From Streptomyces sp. NBRC 110028 (GTDB lineage: Bacteria; Actinomycetota; Actinomycetes; Streptomycetales; Streptomycetaceae), in the NCBI RefSeq assembly GCF_001417735.1, contig NZ_BBUZ01000022.1, forward strand, positions 434,001 through 498,000: a DNA stretch of 64,000 nt, read 5' to 3'. Both the position numbers and the translations under genes were made by a program. The stretch's first letter is position 1. Every line of letters starts with the position of its first letter. The notes beneath the pieces are model-generated. The model worked only from the letters and a program-made list of their open reading frames with translations. It made no database searches and was not told the origin of the DNA. Shown here piece by piece: positions 42,885-51,123 of the stretch.

Positions 42885-43769
42885 TCAGGCGGCCGGCGGC
42901 AGCGGATGGCGGGCGGTGCCGCGGGCCGCGGAGGCGACCGTGGCCTCGGCCTCGCGCCGGGTCAGGCCGGTGTGGAGGGCGGCCCCGATGAGGGCCGGGG
43001 CCAGCGCGTCCCCCGCGCCCGTCTCGTACGCCCGGCAGGCGGCCCAGAACAGCCGGTCGTTGCGCCGCCCCTCCTGGGATTCGCGGACGAACCGTACGAG
43101 GGCGGCGTCCCGCCCGGACGCGCCGCCGGTGGCCGGGCGGGGCGTCGTTCGGCCCGGCGGCGTACGGACCGGAGGGTGCAGCAGGCCGAGGAGCGCGGAT
43201 GGGGCGGGGGCGGGGCGCCAGGCGGGGGAGCCGGGGGCCAGGCGGTAGCGGCCGCGTGAGGTGGCCGAGCCGGGGCCGACGAGATAGCCGCCCGTGCCGC
43301 GGATGTCGATGCCGGGGGCGATCCGGCCGGCGGAGTTGGGGACGGTGAGCCCTGGCGGTCCGCACAGCCACAGGTGGCGCCCGCCGCGGGGAGTGAGCAC
43401 TGTGACGGTGCGGGGGACGGTGAAGGCGTACCGGCGGGCCAGCCGTTCGAGTGCGGCGGCGCCGTCGATACGCGCTTCGTGCTTGAGGTCGAGGTCGACG
43501 CCGATGAGGTGGTGCGGGGCGCAACCGCAGGCGATGCCGTAGCCGGTGGCCCAGGGAGCGGCGGCGAACAGCGCCCGGATCGCCTCCGGGTCGGCGGACG
43601 CGTCGTGGACGCCGTGCCCGAGCCGCCCGCAGGCGCCGCGGCAGGGAAGGGGTACGGGGTCGTGGTGGTGAGGGGAGCGTACGGCGGGCAGCTTCGCGCG
43701 GGTCAGCGGAATCACGCGGAAGCCATGGGCCGCGGCCGCGAGGGCATGGGCGAGTGGAGTGTTCGCCAT
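42885..43769 (-). CDS. Bifunctional DNA primase/polymerase N-terminal domain protein
   Basis: 294 residues. The prim-pol signature is clear: AHALAAAAHGFRVIPLTRAKLPAV at the start, WATGYGIACGCAPHHLIGVDLDLK (catalytic DxD-like) near 80, GGRHLWLCGPPGL and GIDIRGTGGYLVGPGS near 150. A C-terminal helical part (NDRLFWAACRAYETGAGDAL, GLTRREAEATVASAARG) resembles the PriCT-like segment. Plasmid- and phage-type enzymes start replication; stand-alone chromosomal copies like this have no known role. No helicase gene is adjacent. Confidence 0.87.
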   Translation of the reverse strand: MANTPLAHALAAAAHGFRVIPLTRAKLPAVRSPHHHDPVPLPCRGACGRLGHGVHDASADPEAIRALFAAAPWATGYGIACGCAPHHLIGVDLDLKHEARIDGAAALERLARRYAFTVPRTVTVLTPRGGRHLWLCGPPGLTVPNSAGRIAPGIDIRGTGGYLVGPGSATSRGRYRLAPGSPAWRPAPAPSALLGLLHPPVRTPPGRTTPRPATGGASGRDAALVRFVRESQEGRRNDRLFWAACRAYETGAGDALAPALIGAALHTGLTRREAEATVASAARGTARHPLPPAA

Positions 43770-44192
43770 GCCCCCCATTTTCGGACAAGCATCCGATAAG
43801 GGGAAGGGGGCCGGCGCGTCGGGGCAGTTCGGGGCGCAGGGGTGCGTCGAAGGTTTGAACGGAGTTCATCAAGCTTGCGTGGTAATACGTCGTTCGGTGT
43901 GCTTCATCTGCCGACCGATGGGCAACTTTCCGTCATGGCAGGTGTTCGCGCATGACCGACATGAGTGGGCGAGTGGTGATTCATTGAGTGAACGGGACGG
44001 GTGAGGTCGTTTACGGTCGCGCGGCGGCGCTTCGGTGCCGCCGCGCGACCGTGTTCGCCAGCGCTCGCCAGGTGCTCACCAGTGCTCGCCCGTGTTCGGC
44101 GGCGCTTGACAGCGTCAATTTATCTGACGGATAGTCAGAAAGCTTTCCGCGCGCCTGTACGACGCCGTCGAGCCCAGGGGAGACCGCTGCCC
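43770..44192. other. 423-bp gap upstream of the sterol operon
   Basis: No gene supported. Contains the promoter and operator of the acyl-CoA dehydrogenase operon at 44106-44140. Confidence 0.6.
44106..44140 (+). promoter_or_regulatory. Promoter and TetR-type operator of the acyl-CoA/sterol operon
   Basis: TTGACA at 44106-44111 and GATAGT at 44130-44135 (18-bp spacing) make a plausible promoter. The palindrome TCTGAC-GGATA-GTCAGA (44123-44139) covers the -10. Arms are perfect over 6 bp. Similar TGACGGATAGTCA sites precede acyl-CoA and steroid degradation genes in actinobacteria, where TetR proteins repress until an acyl-CoA ligand appears. The regulator is not in this window near the operon. 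Confidence 0.7.
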
Positions 44193-45428
44193 ATGCACCT
44201 CGCCCCCACGCCCCGCCAGCGGCAGCTGCGCGAGGAACTACGTACGTACTTCCGCGAGCTGATCACTCCTGAGACCCGTGCGGCCTTGCCGGGCGACCCC
44301 GCAGGCCAACGGCGGCTGTTGCGGCGGATCGGTGCCGACGGGCTGCTCGGGCTCGGCTGGCCGGTCGAGTACGGCGGCCAAGGGCGTGGCCCCGACGAGC
44401 AGTTCGTGTTCTTCGACGAGGCCTACCGGGCGGGCGCACCGGTCTCCATGGTCACGCTCAACACGGTCGGTCCGACCCTGATGCGGTACGGCACTGAACA
44501 GCAGAAGCGATTCTTCCTGCCGCGCATCCTCAGCGGTGAGATCGTCTTCGCCATCGGCTATTCGGAACCGGAGGCCGGGACCGACCTCGCCTCGCTGCGC
44601 ACGAAAGCCGTGCGCGAGGGAAGCGGGGACGAGGCGGACGTGCGCCGCGCCGCCGGATTCGGGGCCGAGCCCGGGACGGGCGCCGGGGCGTGGCGGATCG
44701 ACGGGGCCAAGACCTTCACCAGCAACGCCCAGAACGCCGACTGGATCTGGCTCGCCTGCCGCACCGACCCGGCGGCGCCCAAGCACAAGGGCATCTCGAT
44801 CATCCTGGTGCCGACCGACGCCCCCGGCTTCTCCTGGACGCCGATCGAGACGGTCGCGGGTCTGACCACGACCGCGACCTACTACGACGCGGTCCGCGTC
44901 CCGGCCGGTCATCTCGTCGGTGAGGAGAACGGCGGCTGGGGGCTGATCACCACCCAGCTCAACCACGAGCGGGTCGCGCTCGCCGCGATCGGCATGCAGG
45001 CCGAGGACTTCTACGAGGCCGTCCTCACCGATGCCCGTACCCCCGACCCGGACACCGGGGCCCGCCCCGCCGACCAGGACTGGGTACGGGCCCGGCTGGC
45101 GGAGGCGCACGCCCGGCTGGCGGCGACCCGGCTGCTCAACTGGCGGCTGGTCGGGGATGTGGGGGCGGGGACGCTGAGTCCGGGTGACGCGAGCGGCGTC
45201 AAGTTCACGGGAACCGAAAGCGCGGTGGCGGTGTATCACCTATGTCAGGAAATCGCGGGAGAGGCGGGGCTGATCCGGTCGGGGTCGCCGGGAGCGTTCG
45301 GGGACGACGGCGAGCTGGAGCGGATGAACAGGGCCGCGCAGATCAACACCTTTGGGGGCGGGGCGAGTGAGGTGCAGAGGGAGATCGTGGCGACGATGCG
45401 GCTCGGCATGCGCCGGGGGCGGCGATGA
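44193..45428 (+). CDS. Acyl-CoA dehydrogenase, ChsE2/FadE29-like
   Basis: 411 residues. Features: GLGWPVEYGGQGRGPDEQFVF near 60, FAIGYSEPEAGTDLASL near 120 (FAD and substrate site), an insertion of about 25 residues at 150-175, NHERVALAAIG near 250 and NTFGGGASEVQREIVATMRL at the end. In mycobacteria ChsE1 and ChsE2 form a heterotetramer oxidising the 3-carbon sterol side chain CoA thioester. The paired second dehydrogenase at 46441 supports that form. Start ATG at 44193 fits alignment to HLAPTPRQRQLREELR. Confidence 0.88.
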   Translation: MHLAPTPRQRQLREELRTYFRELITPETRAALPGDPAGQRRLLRRIGADGLLGLGWPVEYGGQGRGPDEQFVFFDEAYRAGAPVSMVTLNTVGPTLMRYGTEQQKRFFLPRILSGEIVFAIGYSEPEAGTDLASLRTKAVREGSGDEADVRRAAGFGAEPGTGAGAWRIDGAKTFTSNAQNADWIWLACRTDPAAPKHKGISIILVPTDAPGFSWTPIETVAGLTTTATYYDAVRVPAGHLVGEENGGWGLITTQLNHERVALAAIGMQAEDFYEAVLTDARTPDPDTGARPADQDWVRARLAEAHARLAATRLLNWRLVGDVGAGTLSPGDASGVKFTGTESAVAVYHLCQEIAGEAGLIRSGSPGAFGDDGELERMNRAAQINTFGGGASEVQREIVATMRLGMRRGRR

Positions 45429-46441
45429 CCGCTGAGCTGCGCGGGATGGATGGGCCGGGCGGGCCGGGCGGGCCGAACAGGCGGGAGGGTCCGGATGAGG
45501 TGTTCGGGCTGTACGAGAGGCTGAGGGCCTACGAGGGACGGGTGGCGGCGAGCGGTGGCGAGGGCAGGGACCCGGTCAACGAGCCCATGATCAGGCACTG
45601 GTGCGAGGCCATGGGCGACACCAATCCCGCCTATCCGGACATCGCACCGCCGACGATGCTCCAGGCGTGGACGATGGGCGGGCTCGGCGGGCACCCCGCC
45701 GGCTCGGCCCGGTCGGAGGCGTACGACGAGCTGCTGGTCCTGCTCGACGAGGCGGGCTGCACCTCGGTCGTCGCCACGGACTGCGAGCAGGAGTATCTGC
45801 GGCCGCTGCGCCCGGGAGACCGGATCACCTTCGACGCGGTGATCGAGTCGGTGTCACCGCGCAAGACCACCAAGCTGGGCACAGGCCACTTCGTCACCAC
45901 CAGGATGGACGTCCGGGCAGGCGGCGAGCTGGCCGGTACGCATCGCTTCCGCATCCTCAAGTACGCACCGGTGCGGCAGGAACCGGAACAGAAACGGAAA
46001 CCGGAGCAGAAACCGGAGCAGAAACCGGAGCGGAGCCGGGAGGCGAGGCGCCCGCGTCCCGTCATCAACCGGGACAACGCGGGGTTTTGGGAGGGAGTCG
46101 CCGCACACAAGCTGCTCATCCAGCGCTGCACCGGCTGCGGCACCCTCCGCTTCCCCTGGCTGCCGGGGTGCGGCGGCTGCGGTTCGCCGGAGTGGGACAC
46201 GGTCGCGGCCTCCGGCGCGGGCACGGTGTTCAGCTATGTGGTCATGCACCATCCGCCCTTCCCCGCCTTCGACCCGCCGTATGCCGTGGGCCTGATCGAG
46301 CTGGCCGAGGGCGTCCGCATCGTCAGCGACATCACGGGAGTGCCGTACGACAAGGTGCGCATCGGGATGCCCGTCGAGCTGGAGTTCCTGCGGGCCGACG
46401 ATGAGCTGGAGCTGCCCGTCTTCCGAGGGGTGGTGGCCTGA
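45425..46441 (+). CDS. MaoC-like hydratase fused to DUF35 OB-fold (ChsH2-like)
   Basis: 338 residues. The N-terminal hot-dog hydratase half (NEPMIRHWCEAMGDTNPAYPD, PPTMLQAW) is followed by a charged linker (QKPEQKPEQKPERSREA) and a DUF35 module with the zinc knuckle LIQRCTGCGTLRFPWLPGCGGCG (two CxxC) and OB-fold FSYVVMHHPPFPAF. ChsH2 of mycobacteria has the same two domains: it hydrates with ChsH1 and binds the aldolase Ltp2 via DUF35. ATG overlaps the previous stop. Confidence 0.92.
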   Translation: MTAELRGMDGPGGPGGPNRREGPDEVFGLYERLRAYEGRVAASGGEGRDPVNEPMIRHWCEAMGDTNPAYPDIAPPTMLQAWTMGGLGGHPAGSARSEAYDELLVLLDEAGCTSVVATDCEQEYLRPLRPGDRITFDAVIESVSPRKTTKLGTGHFVTTRMDVRAGGELAGTHRFRILKYAPVRQEPEQKRKPEQKPEQKPERSREARRPRPVINRDNAGFWEGVAAHKLLIQRCTGCGTLRFPWLPGCGGCGSPEWDTVAASGAGTVFSYVVMHHPPFPAFDPPYAVGLIELAEGVRIVSDITGVPYDKVRIGMPVELEFLRADDELELPVFRGVVA

Positions 46442-47604
46442 TGGACTTCACACCCAGCGCGGAGCAGCAGGCCGCCCGGGACCTGGCGGCGCAGATCTTC
46501 GGCGATCTGTCCACCCACGAGCGGCTGTCGGCCCTCGGCACCGATGTCGACGGCGAGCTGTGGAAGGCGCTCTGCGCGGCGGGGCTGCCCGCCGCCGTGG
46601 AGGAGGTCGGTCTGCTCGGGCTGGTGCTGCTGCTGGAGGAGCAGGGCCGGGTCACCGCCCAAGTGCCGCTCGCGGCGAGCTGTGCGTACGGCCTGCTGCC
46701 GGTGGCCGTCCACGGCACGGCGGAGCAGCGCGAGCGGCTGCTGCCCGCCCTGCGGGACGGTTCGGCGGTGGCGACGGCCGCATACCGGCCCGGCTCCCGA
46801 CTGGCCGGCTCCCGCCCGGCTGGCTCCCGTCCGGCGGCCTCGGCCCGCCGGACCGCCGCGGGCTGGGCGCTGACCGGCACGTTCCCGGTGGTCCCCTGGC
46901 TGCGGGCCGCGACCCATGTGCTGGTCCCGGCGCTCACGGAGGAGGGGCGCACGCGCTGCTTCCTGATCGAGACCCAGACGGCCCCTGCCTCGGCCATCCC
47001 TGCCTCGGCCACCCCTGCCTCGGCCACCCCTGCTCCCTCTGTCCCGACCGCCTCACCCCTCCGGATCGAACCCGTGGAGACCACCGCGCCCTGGGCGGCG
47101 GGGCGGCTCACGCTCCACGACGCACCCGCCGAGCCGCTCGGCGGCGACGGCGTCTGGGCCGACGTGCTCGGCAGGGCCCGTACCGCCTTCGCCGGGTTGC
47201 AGGCTGGCGTCTGCCGGGGATCGGTCGCGCGGGTGGTTCACCACACCTCTGTCCGAGAGCAGTTCGGGCGCCCGCTCTCCGCCCAGCAGGGCGTGCTGCT
47301 GCGCGCGGCGGATGCCCATATGGACACCGAGGCGATCAGCGTGACCGCCTACGAGGCGGCCTGGCGCTACGACCAGCAGCTGCCCGCGGCCACCCATGCG
47401 CTCACCACCGCCTGGTGGGCCTGTGAGGCGGGCAGGCGGGTCGTCCACGCGGGACAGCATCTGCATGGCGGAATCGGCGCCGATGTGGAGCATCCGGTGC
47501 ACCGGCACTTCCTGTGGGGGCGGCAGTTGGACGGGTATCTGGGCCCGGCCCCCGCCCTGCTGGCCGAGCTGGGCTCCCTGCTCACGGAGGAGAGGGTCGT
47601 ATGA
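46441..47604 (+). CDS. Acyl-CoA dehydrogenase, ChsE1/FadE28-like
   Basis: 387 residues. N-terminal DFTPSAEQQAARDLAAQIFGD and C-terminal HLHGGIGADVEHPVHRHFLW (residue 335 area) identify the family. The catalytic Glu typical of ACADs is not visible at the usual place, as in ChsE1 subunits of heterotetramers. The middle region has two repeat stretches, AGSRPAGSRPA and ASAIPASATPASATPA (about 120-205), not expected in the fold. Its ATG shares one base with the ChsH2-like stop. Confidence 0.87.
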   Translation: MDFTPSAEQQAARDLAAQIFGDLSTHERLSALGTDVDGELWKALCAAGLPAAVEEVGLLGLVLLLEEQGRVTAQVPLAASCAYGLLPVAVHGTAEQRERLLPALRDGSAVATAAYRPGSRLAGSRPAGSRPAASARRTAAGWALTGTFPVVPWLRAATHVLVPALTEEGRTRCFLIETQTAPASAIPASATPASATPAPSVPTASPLRIEPVETTAPWAAGRLTLHDAPAEPLGGDGVWADVLGRARTAFAGLQAGVCRGSVARVVHHTSVREQFGRPLSAQQGVLLRAADAHMDTEAISVTAYEAAWRYDQQLPAATHALTTAWWACEAGRRVVHAGQHLHGGIGADVEHPVHRHFLWGRQLDGYLGPAPALLAELGSLLTEERVV

Positions 47605-48182
47605 CGGTCACGGTCCGCACGGGCGAGGCGCTGCCCCCGCTGCGTATCCCGATCACCCGGACGCTGATCGTCTCCGGCGCTCTCGCCTCCCGGGACTACC
47701 AGGATGTGCACCATGATGCCGAGGCGGCCAGGGAGAAGGGCTCTCCGGACATCTTCATGAACATCCTGACCACCAATGGCCTGGTCGGGCGGTATATCAC
47801 CGACCACTTCGGGCCGCGGTCCCGTCTCCGGAAGGTCGCCATCCGGCTCGGCGCCCCCAACTATCCCGGGGACGAGATGGTGTTGACCGGAGAAGTCACC
47901 TCGGTTGCCGACGGCACGGCGGAGGTCGCGGTGCTCGGGAAGAACGCCATTGGCCGCCATGTGACCGGCACGGTCACGGTCGAGCTGCCCACCGGCTCCC
48001 CACCAGGACAGGGCTCGCCTTCAGATCCCGGCTCCCCACCAGAACCCGGCTCCCCACCAGGGCAGGGCTCCCCACCAGGGCAGGGCTCGCCGCCGGGACA
48101 GGGCTCGCCGCCGGGACAGGGCTCGCCTTCAGAGCCCGGCTCGCCTCCGGGACCCGGCTCCCCGGCGGGAGACGCCCGATGA
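47601..48182 (+). CDS. MaoC-like hydratase (ChsH1-like) with hexapeptide repeat tail
   Basis: 193 residues. The first 130 are a single hot-dog hydratase domain (RDYQDVHHDAEAAREKGSPD with the active-site Asp/His, MNILTTNGLVGRYITDHFGP) similar to ChsH1, which dimerises with ChsH2. Residues 132-191 are ten copies of a GSPPGQ-type hexapeptide, an addition absent from the mycobacterial protein. The ATG at 47601 overlaps the previous stop by four bases. It hydrates the enoyl-CoA before aldol cleavage. Confidence 0.9.
   Translation: MTVTVRTGEALPPLRIPITRTLIVSGALASRDYQDVHHDAEAAREKGSPDIFMNILTTNGLVGRYITDHFGPRSRLRKVAIRLGAPNYPGDEMVLTGEVTSVADGTAEVAVLGKNAIGRHVTGTVTVELPTGSPPGQGSPSDPGSPPEPGSPPGQGSPPGQGSPPGQGSPPGQGSPSEPGSPPGPGSPAGDAR
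47994..48173 (+). repeat. Ten 18-bp tandem repeats encoding GSPPGQ-like hexapeptides
   Basis: In-frame minisatellite at the 3' end of the ChsH1-like gene. Units vary as GSPPGQ, GSPSDP, GSPPEP, GSPSEP, GSPPGP and GSPAGD. Repeat number probably changes by slippage without breaking the frame. Confidence 0.93.
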
Positions 48183-49345
48183 GCGCCCGTCGTCCGGACC
48201 GGCTCGGGGGGCGGGCCGCCGTCGTGGGCATCGGCGCCACCGAGTTCTCCAAGGACTCCGGCCGCAGCGAGCTGAAGCTCGCGACCGAGGCCGTCCGGGC
48301 GGCGCTCGACGATGCGGGGATCGCCCCGGCCGAGGTCGACGGGCTGGTCACCTTCACCATGGACACCAGCCCCGAGATCACCGTGGCGCAGGCCTGCGGC
48401 ATCGGTGAGCTGACGTTCTTCTCACGGGTGCACTACGGCGGGGGCGCCGCCTGTGCCACCGTGCAGCAGGCCGCGCTCGCCGTCGCCACCGGGGTCGCGG
48501 AGGTCGTCGTCTGCTACCGCGCGTTCAACGAGCGCTCCGGACGCCGCTTCGGTTCCGGGGTGCAGCACCGCGAGCCGTCGGCCGAGGGGGCGGCGCTCGG
48601 CTGGTCGCTGCCCTTCGGCCTGCTGACCCCGGCCTCCTGGGTCGCCATGGCCGCGCAGCGCTATCTGCACACCTACGGTCTGACGCCCGAGGCCTTCGGC
48701 CAGGTGGCCGTGGTCGACCGCCGCCATGCCGCCACCAACCCGGCCGCGTATTTCCACGGCAAGCCGATCACCCTGGCCGACCACGCCGCATCCCGCTGGA
48801 TCGTGGAGCCGCTGCGGCTGCTCGACTGCTGTCAGGAGACGGACGGCGGCCAGGCGATCGTGGTCACCAGCGTCGAGCGGGCCCGTGACCTCCCGCGCCC
48901 ACCCGTCGTGATCACGGCGGCGGCGCAGGGCTCGGGCCGGGCGCAGGAGCAGATGACGAGCTTCTACCGGGACGACCTCTCGGGGCTGCCGGAGATGGGC
49001 GTGGTCGCGCGTCAGCTGTGGAGCGGCAGCGGGCTGGCCCCAGCCGACATCGATGTGGCCATCCTCTATGACCACTTCACGCCGTTCGTACTGATGCAGA
49101 TGGAGGAGTTCGGTTTCTGTGAGCGGGGCGAGGCGGCCGGCTACGTCGCCGAGGGCGCGCTGCCGCTCAACACCCACGGCGGTCAGCTCGGCGAGGCGTA
49201 TCTGCACGGGATGAACGGGATAGCGGAGGCCGTCCGCCAGATACGCGGCACCTCCGTCAACCAGGTTCCGCATGCCTCCCGCGCCCTGGTCACCGCGGGC
49301 ACCGGGGTACCGACATCCGGGCTCCTCCTCGGCGCAGACGGCTGA
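48179..49345 (+). CDS. Thiolase-fold lipid-transfer protein (Ltp2-like aldolase)
   Basis: 388 residues. Thiolase-superfamily fold: RAAVVGIGATEFSKDSGRSE, YGGGAACATVQQAALAVATG near 90, DVAILYDHFTPFVLMQMEEFG near 290, PLNTHGGQLGEAYLHGMNG near 325 and ASRALVTAGTGVPTSGLLL at the end. The Tyr/His pattern and lack of the usual thiolase Cys-His-Cys triad match Ltp2, which with the DUF35 domain of ChsH2 splits the side chain retro-aldol. It ends the five-gene operon. Confidence 0.9.
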   Translation: MSARRPDRLGGRAAVVGIGATEFSKDSGRSELKLATEAVRAALDDAGIAPAEVDGLVTFTMDTSPEITVAQACGIGELTFFSRVHYGGGAACATVQQAALAVATGVAEVVVCYRAFNERSGRRFGSGVQHREPSAEGAALGWSLPFGLLTPASWVAMAAQRYLHTYGLTPEAFGQVAVVDRRHAATNPAAYFHGKPITLADHAASRWIVEPLRLLDCCQETDGGQAIVVTSVERARDLPRPPVVITAAAQGSGRAQEQMTSFYRDDLSGLPEMGVVARQLWSGSGLAPADIDVAILYDHFTPFVLMQMEEFGFCERGEAAGYVAEGALPLNTHGGQLGEAYLHGMNGIAEAVRQIRGTSVNQVPHASRALVTAGTGVPTSGLLLGADG

Positions 49346-49398
49346 ACCACGCGCGTGTCTGCGGCACCGGCCGTCCGGTATCCACCTTGACTCGTCAT

Positions 49399-50247
49399 AT
49401 GAACCGAAGAAAGAAGAGCAGATGGATGTTCATGGGCTGGGCCGTCAGTCTGATCGCGGTGCTGGCCACCTCGATCACCGGCCCCGCTCCCGCCTCGGCG
49501 GAAGCACTCCCCGACCCCCGGCCCCTGGGGGCCAAGGTCTTCCAGGGCTGGGGCTTCGACACCTGCCACGCCCCCTCGCTCGCCGCCTTGCGCGCGTGGA
49601 ACGTCTCCCGGTACCGCGCCGTCGGCGTCTACTACGCGGGTCGCGGCCGGGCCTGCCCCAGCCAGCCCAACCTCAGCGCCTCCTGGATGCGCGGCGTGAA
49701 GAGCATGGGGTGGCATGTGCTGCCCATCTTCGTGGGGTCCCAGTCCCCCTGCGTCCGCAACAAGAACAAGAAGCATGTCCCCATCGGCGGCACGCCCTGG
49801 TCGCAGGGGCGCACGGAGGGGAAGGACGCGGTGGCCCGCGCCAAGGCGCTGGCGATGAAGAAGCGCAGTGCGCTCTATCTGGACATGGAGGCGTACGACC
49901 AAGGGAAGGCGGGCTGCGCGGCCACCACGCTGTCTTTCATCCGCGGCTGGAACCGCGAGGTGCGGTCGCACGGCTTCTTCCCCGGCTTCTACAGCAGCGC
50001 CGAGTCCGGGGTGCGCCATCTGGAGAAGTCCCGGAAGGCGGGGATCCGTGACCTTCCCTCGGTCATGTGGTTCGCGCGCTGGAACGGGAAGGCGGCGCTG
50101 GCCGGTGAACCGGTCCTGGCCAAGAACGCCTGGCAGCCGCACCGCCGCATCCATCAGTACGTGGGAAATGTGAGCGAGAAGCACGGCGGCCGGACGATGC
50201 AGATCGACCGCAACAAGGTGGACGCGCCGGTCGCGATCATCAGCTGA
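49399..50247 (+). CDS. Secreted DUF1906 (glycoside-hydrolase-like) protein
   Basis: 282 residues from ATG 49399. Signal peptide RWMFMGWAVSLIAVLATSIT to PASA (about residues 8-35). The mature part is a TIM-barrel DUF1906 domain: VFQGWGFDTCHAPSLAALRAW, VGVYYAGRGRACPS, LYLDMEAYDQG (acidic catalytic-like), FFPGFYSSAESGV and VMWFARWNG. Relatives include Rv2525c and cell-wall hydrolase-like proteins exported by Tat. The N-terminus has RR only outside a perfect Tat motif. Enzymatic activity not proven for the family. Confidence 0.9.
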   Translation: MNRRKKSRWMFMGWAVSLIAVLATSITGPAPASAEALPDPRPLGAKVFQGWGFDTCHAPSLAALRAWNVSRYRAVGVYYAGRGRACPSQPNLSASWMRGVKSMGWHVLPIFVGSQSPCVRNKNKKHVPIGGTPWSQGRTEGKDAVARAKALAMKKRSALYLDMEAYDQGKAGCAATTLSFIRGWNREVRSHGFFPGFYSSAESGVRHLEKSRKAGIRDLPSVMWFARWNGKAALAGEPVLAKNAWQPHRRIHQYVGNVSEKHGGRTMQIDRNKVDAPVAIIS

Positions 50248-50417
50248 GCGGTCGGCCACGCACCGGGGCGACCCTGTCCGGCACAACCCTGAGGGAAACC
50301 ACCGCCCTCTCCATCCGCAGGAGGTGTTGTCGGCCCTCCCCCTACAACCTCAGGTTGATGCGGCTTCGGCACTTGTGGCCGATCCCCGATGAGCCGCTCG
50401 CTCCCTAGCGTTGGGGC

Positions 50418-50948
50418 ATGACCACGACCGTGTGCACTGGGGCTTCCGCCGCCGCGTTCCCGTCGTTCACCTCGTACGTACGGGCTCGGGGGCCGATGCT
50501 GCTGCGCACCGCCCGCTCGCTGACGCCCAACGCCTGTGACGCCGAGGATCTGCTGCAGACCGCGCTGACCAAGACCTACATCGCGTGGGAGCGGATCGAG
50601 GACCACAAGGCGCTGGACGGCTATGTGCGCCGGGCGCTGGTCAACACGCGGACCTCCCAGTGGCGCAAGCGCAAGGTCGACGAGTTCGTATGCGAGGAGC
50701 TGCCCGAGCCGGACCCGGTCCCCGCCCCCGACCCCGCCGAGCAGCAGGTTCTGCGCGACATGATGTGGCGCGCGGTGATGCGGCTGCCGGACCGTCAGCG
50801 AGCCATGGTCGTCCTCAGGTATTACGAGGACCTGAGCGAGGCCCAGACGGCGGAGGTGCTCGGGGTGTCCGTCGGCACGGTGAAGAGCGCCGTCTCACGC
50901 GCCCTCGGCAAGCTCCGCGAGGACCCGGAGCTGAGCCGCGCGGCCTGA
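50418..50948 (+). CDS. SigE-family RNA polymerase sigma factor
   Basis: 176 residues of the small ECF SigE subfamily. Region 2 is FTSYVRARGPMLLRTARSLTPNACDAEDLLQTALTKTY; region 4 is LPDRQRAMVVLRYYEDLSEAQTAEVLGVSVGTVKSAVSRALGKL. No anti-sigma gene is adjacent. ATG at 50418 is preceded by a weak site (TTGGGGC). A -35/-10 pair is not clear. Confidence 0.92.
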   Translation: MTTTVCTGASAAAFPSFTSYVRARGPMLLRTARSLTPNACDAEDLLQTALTKTYIAWERIEDHKALDGYVRRALVNTRTSQWRKRKVDEFVCEELPEPDPVPAPDPAEQQVLRDMMWRAVMRLPDRQRAMVVLRYYEDLSEAQTAEVLGVSVGTVKSAVSRALGKLREDPELSRAA

Positions 50949-51123
50949 CGCGAGTGCTCCGAGGGCGAAAGAGCGCAGGGAGCAGGGCCTGGGCCCCAGG
51001 CCGAGGCTGAGAGGGCTGCAGGGCGGAGTGGTCCTCCGAGGCGAGCGGGGTAGTGACATACCGGCCGGTCGCTTGCACAATCGGCGGACTACCCGCGCGT
51101 AACCGTAAAACCTGGAGGCCACG

